Part shown: positions 59,201 to 64,000 of the stretch, piece by piece
Numbering within the stretch: the first letter of the stretch is position 1
Layout of the letters: each line of letters starts with the position of its first letter
Source: Trematomus loennbergii
Lineage: Eukaryota; Chordata; Actinopteri; Perciformes; Nototheniidae
Direction: 5' to 3'
NCBI GenBank assembly: GCA_012861695.1
Contig: JAAOOA010000127.1
Coordinates: 25,643,811 to 25,707,810, forward strand
Length of the DNA: 64,000 nt
Made by a program: the position numbers and the translations under genes
Notes under the pieces: model-generated
What the model was told of the DNA's origin: nothing
Database searches by the model: none
Seen by the model: only the letters and a program-made list of their open reading frames with translations

Positions 59201-61170
59201 GCTTTATTGCTGTCAGTGGAGGTAACATATAAGGATACTTTTGGGGTAAATGCTCCCTTTTAGCTGAACACTTGTAGCAAAACAGAGACAAAGAATATGA
59301 CATTTTAGTTTTTGGTTACTTTAGCTGCACTGAAGCTCAAAGGACAACGGCAGATACACAATGAAAGTATGACCTAACTAGTGGATGTGATGCCAAAGAA
59401 TGAATTGATCATAGCATAAACAGATACAGATGCCTAACATTACCTCTATTTTCCATTTATTCACAACAATACAAGCACTCAATCTCCAAAACCATTGTTA
59501 TTGAATAAGGGACAGGTCACCCAAAATCAGAAATTAATAACCCTTCCGTGCTGTTTCTCAATTGAAATGCTGACAACAACGTCTGTGAATTATCTTGAAT
59601 AATCAGGTCATGATATCTGGAAGAAAAAAAGGTTGGGCCCTATGAGCACCAAAAGCTGAGCACCATCTGGTTTCCTTTTCTATTTTGTTCTACTTCCATT
59701 ATTTTTGAGAGAAGACAGACAACTCTGTGGCTGATTTCCCTAAATCAAGATTGATAAATACAGGTAAAAATAAATATGTACTTTTGATGTTGGGGTGAAC
59801 TGTCCCTTTAAGGGTTGATGGAGATTCAAGCCCTTCCCAGCACGCATTGAGCAAGAAATGGGTACAATCTTGACAGGTTGCCAGTCAATCACAAGGCTAA
59901 AACGTACAGAAAGACAAACACATCCATATCTACATGCTTTTTCGATTAACCCGAACAGCAGTTACTTTCCTAAGACATACTTTAAAACCAGGATATGCTA
60001 TATTACGATATATACAAAATCTAAATTGATATAGTTTCATTACAAGATATCGATATAATATCAATATATTGCCACACCCTACACTTACATGCATTGTTTT
60101 CGCTAATTCTGTGTCCAATTCAATGATGTTGCATTGTTTTAAGGCATATGTTGGACAGAGGTTGACATTGGCACAACCCCACTGCCTATGCCAAACAGTG
60201 ATCCCATTGAAATGAATCAGGAGGCTGCATTTGATCTCAACCAAGGCTATTGTTTGTCTGATCATGGCCTTAATAGCTACTGGAAACTACAGAAGCTAGC
60301 TACGATAGAAAGCTATCATTTATTCTCCTTTGTGAAGCATCGTTTTTGTTGACACAGTGTTCAACTCTTTTATAATTGAGGTTTTGAATATTGGTGGTGT
60401 TGTTGTATTGTACTCTGAAAGGTAAAAATGTATCAAATTACTGCTGTTTTTATGAGTGGGACAGAATATATAAAAAAGTTATGTGGAGCAGCTATAGCAC
60501 TAGTCATTCAATATAAGCTTACTCTCTTACTTCATGTCTTTTTCAGTCTTATGACACTTAACCACAAAATGTGAGAAGAGGGAGGCGGCGGTGGTAAAGA
60601 CTGAGTTCTTGGAGACATCTGTAATCTCCTTCAGTGTGAAACAGCAGTGCACTGGGCCAACACAGGCAAGAATGCAGAAGCATGTGGATAGACAGTATTA
60701 TGTGAAGCGAAGGCCTAGCCTTTGTCAAGATTTATGAGTTAGCAAATAGGAGAGAGAAAACATTTGCTCTCCATAGTCACTCACCACAGACAGCAATGTG
60801 AACTGTAGCCAACAAAATAACATACAATCAATGTTTAAAAAGGTGCAATAACTGGGCCACGGCACGTTCCTGAAACCCTAGCCTGGGTTTCTACCTGCTG
60901 ACAGAGCATTCTTTTCTGGTGTGTTTTCTTGAATGTTAATCGGTAACATGTTTGTCAGAAAATATAAACACGGCATGAGCTCTTGTTAGCACTTTGGAAA
61001 CTAAACAACATTGATTGAATACTGTTCAGATAAAAAGGCATTTAAAAGCAGGCAGAATCCCAAAGTTAAGACAACCCCCTGTTGCAGATGAAGGGGGAAA
61101 CTGATAGAGCCTGCATGTGGTGTAATGTGTTGCCATATGGAGACAACTAAACTCTTGTCCAGATTAAAGT

Positions 61171-61225
61171 CTGGCTTGCTGGCTTGCTGGCTTGCTGGCT
61201 TGCTGGCTTGCTGGCTTGCTGGCTG
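61171..61225 (+). repeat. 8-bp tandem repeat (CTGGCTTG)~7
   Basis: About seven perfect copies of CTGGCTTG end in CTGGCTGG. Confidence 0.95.
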
Positions 61226-62283
61226 GATGCGTCCCAGGGGAGCTGGCTCATTCTCAAACTGAATAATTTGCTGCACTGCTGTGGATCACACAAACACCAC
61301 TCTTTCTTTTCTTAGAACAATCCAAATGTCCGAAAAATGTGTCAAGATCAAATGAGAACAGCTTAGGCCTGGTGTATTTGCTGCATATTCCCACATCACA
61401 TTTGTCATGGCTTTGCTTTGGTGTAAGGCCATGTATGACCTTGTACTTCAGGATTCTAGTGTTATAATTCAAAAGCCAGCCCACAAAGTCAAATGTTTTC
61501 ATCACCGCTTTTTTTGTTATCCACAGGAATTGAACTGTAACTTTGCCTTTCTTTCCTCAACAAGTCATTCTAGGGACACAGGTGACGCAGATCCAGATCC
61601 AACGCCTCAGATTTCATCTTTAAACACATCAGATCGGACTGATACCCTCACCGTGGGGCGGGTTGGTTTCACTCTATTGTGAACCCTTTTGTGTTTATTC
61701 AAAGGCTTCGTGAGGTGGTTTGTCTCAGATAAGTACCTCCGTTTTTGCCAGGTAACAAAACCTACAGAACATGATAATATATATTCTTGCACAAATACCT
61801 TACACGTTACAATTGCTGAAGAAAATGTCATATTGAAGACCAGTTTGATGGCCTGAAAAGTGAAGCCAATAGGGAAGTGACTACAGTAGCATTTCCTCTA
61901 ATATCCAGCAGGAAGCAAATAAGCTAGTAGCAAAGAGAAGACAGATTTGAATGGAAGTCTATAAGGAAATGACCCTACTTCCTACTTGATTTATTACTTT
62001 AGCACACCTTTTACTGATGACTTTATGTGTGAAATCACCAGTGTAAATATTTTTCAACACAGTATGATGTTCATTTGGTAAATGATGATCCCTTTAGAGT
62101 AAGATATACAATAAAGCAGGGTATGCTTTAGGTTGGGTCTACCTTGTGATGATGTTGCCCTACTTTGGAATTAAGCAATCTGCGTGTTTTCTGTGTTATC
62201 GTCCATGAGCCCATCAAAGCATGCTGTATGTTCATTAAGGTTCATTTTCACAATTGAGTGACCTAAAAATGACTGTTTTATTT

Positions 62284-62495
62284 GGTTGGGTGGCTGTAGC
62301 TCAGTGGATAGTGTGCTGGACTTCGAATCAGGGGGTAGCAAATTCGAGTCCCACTGCAGTCAGCATGTCATTGTGTTCCTGGGCAAGACACTTCACCCCA
62401 AATTGCTCCTGTGGGGATTCCCACAGTACTGAATGTATGTAAGTCGCTTTGGATAAAAGCATCTAACAAATGACATGTAATGTAAGTAATGTAAT
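62284..62495 (+). repeat. tRNA-derived SINE with good tRNA-like head
   Basis: The head carries an A-box-like TAGCTCAGTGGATAGTG (62297-62313) and a B-box-like AAATTCGAGTCCC (62340-62352), i.e. an internal Pol III promoter. The body follows (GCAGTCAGCATGTCA, 'gggcaagacacttcacccca', 'attgctcctgtgggg') and then the tail AAGTCGCTTTGGATAAAAGC with TAATG units. This is the best-preserved copy of the family in the window. The head is not a functional tRNA gene, as it continues directly into the SINE body. Confidence 0.85.
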
Positions 62496-63840
62496 TTAGT
62501 TGCACACCCTATTGTGTCCATTCTGGGTCCAAAAACCAATATGAAAACAGTCAAAGGCCCCAAAACTGTAGTCCACAAAGCAATGGGTGACGTCACGCTG
62601 ACTATGTCCACGTCTTACATAAAGTCTATGATTGATACAAGACAAGCTTAGTTTATGGTTATGTACAATAATTCAATAGAGACAGCATAATGTATTTCCA
62701 TGGGTTACCAAATAACAAATGAACCTGCTCACATCTGCCCCTCACAATGAAGCCTCGGGGGCCCTCTATTCTATTAGAATGGAATGTATTTAATCCTATA
62801 GATCAAGATGTTCGATTGTGTTCAAATAAGATCAAGGTCTTTGGGATTCATTTTGGCTGGGATTCAAAGTGCAGCAGAGCACTGTTAGGAGTCCACGCCT
62901 TCAGACCAGGCTAGATTTACTTTCTCCATTATTGAAACCAGGGCAGCTGCCCAGACAGATAACTCTGATATGGGTTTCTTTTGAGAAAGAAAAGAAAACA
63001 GACATGAAGTGGATAACGAAACAGTGACAGAATGACTTCTAGAGTGAGCAAAAGCAGAGACCAACAGAGAAGTAAGTCAGGACAGGACTGAGAAAAGTGG
63101 AGAAAGAGATGTTTGCAGCACTCCCTGACATTTTGACGCCAATCCCCTAAATCTTCCCTGGATCCTTTTTATCAAGGCCACATGCAGTCGCTGCCCCGCA
63201 TCACTCATAGAGAGTTGACATTCCTGTAGTTCACATGCTCAACAGTTAGAAACAACTATTATAGAACTCGGTGAGGCAAGAAAAGCAGCAATGAGGACCT
63301 GAGGAGGAGGAGGAGATCACCGAAAAGCTTGACCTCAGTTCTGTGGGATCTGAGTGTTGCCACAGCTGTATCTGGTTCAGCAGAACAAGTCACATCAAGG
63401 GGATTTATCTGGAGGAAGAACCAGGTCCCTGCCTTCAAAAACACGCTGCTACACAACCTCCTCGAGGACAGTATGTGTTGTCTCGTGTCAAGGTTGGGTA
63501 CAAAAAATGTAGAATACTGTTTCCAATACCAAACCTAATTTTAGTTAACCTTTTACTAAAAAAGAAACAAACGTTGCTTTGGAGTATAACCATTTTATAC
63601 AAATTATTAAAAAAAAGAAGCCAAGTTTGTCTAAATAAAGCCAGGGTTCAAGATATTTGATTATGTCAAATAGTCTAAACTTTGCACATGTTTCATTTAA
63701 ATTAAGAAAAACTTGTTTAAAGAGTAAGTACGCCAGAAGAGGGGGCATTTTTTGTTGTCATATTTTCTTCCAAAAAAAGAACCAAATGAACACATGCTAG
63801 CATTACAACCATTAGCTTGTCTACTGAATGGAGCAGGAAT

Positions 63841-63971
<131 letters not shown>

Positions 63972-64000
63972 AAAAAGAAAGTGATTTTAAAATGATCAAT

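Noticed and set aside
59930..60265. 111-codon frame on the - strand
   Set aside because: No recognisable domain. Part of it covers AT-rich 'gatatcgatataatatc' repeat-like sequence.
62284..62360. Possible tRNA gene
   Set aside because: It has box-like motifs but no closed acceptor stem, and it continues into a SINE body shared with other copies.

Overview
This window is vertebrate nuclear DNA, most likely from a percomorph teleost. The evidence is spliced genes in small exons, AT-rich introns, long (GT)n tracts and dense teleost-type SINEs, LINE tails and miniature inverted-repeat transposons. Only two host genes are supported. Both are the 3' parts of genes that continue outside the window. 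I see no operon, CRISPR array, rRNA gene or functional tRNA gene.

Genes. From about 8.3 to 19.25 kb on the + strand lie the last five exons of a CSPG4 (NG2 proteoglycan) gene. They encode the final CSPG repeats, one membrane helix and a cytoplasmic tail ending in the QYWV PDZ ligand. At 50.79-51.04 kb on the - strand lies the last coding exon of a sorting nexin with a BAR domain, best matched by SNX33. CSPG4 and SNX33 are convergent neighbours in human (15q24), so this is conserved tail-to-tail synteny, with about 31.5 kb between the stop codons here. The 5' parts of cspg4 (left of base 1) and of snx33 (right of base 64000) are not visible.

State of cspg4. The exons read well and most splice sites are canonical. 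However, I find three apparent breaks: an in-frame TAA (8463-8465), a one-base frame mismatch at the last intron/exon junction (17379) and a one-base loss at 18736-18737. Either this copy is decaying or the assembly has base-level errors. The sequence alone cannot decide.

Non-coding layout. 1-8342: repeats, including a terminal-inverted-repeat element nested in an older one. 9709-12727: a 3 kb foldback element in a cspg4 intron, with an 8-bp target duplication and a pre-insertion paralogue of the site at 26.29 kb. 19.3-50.8 kb: a candidate 3'UTR, then intergenic DNA with a duplicated cspg4 intron fragment, a minisatellite, an interstitial telomeric repeat, several TTAA-flanked elements and a PIF/Harbinger-derived element carrying a MADF-like fragment. 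51.0-64 kb: the presumed snx33 intron with more elements and an unusual long perfect hairpin.

I found no convincing new gene system. The strongest observations are the cspg4 lesions, the filled/empty site pair for the foldback element, the recent 307-bp duplication, two elements sharing one TTAA, and an exon squeezed between TG tracts.
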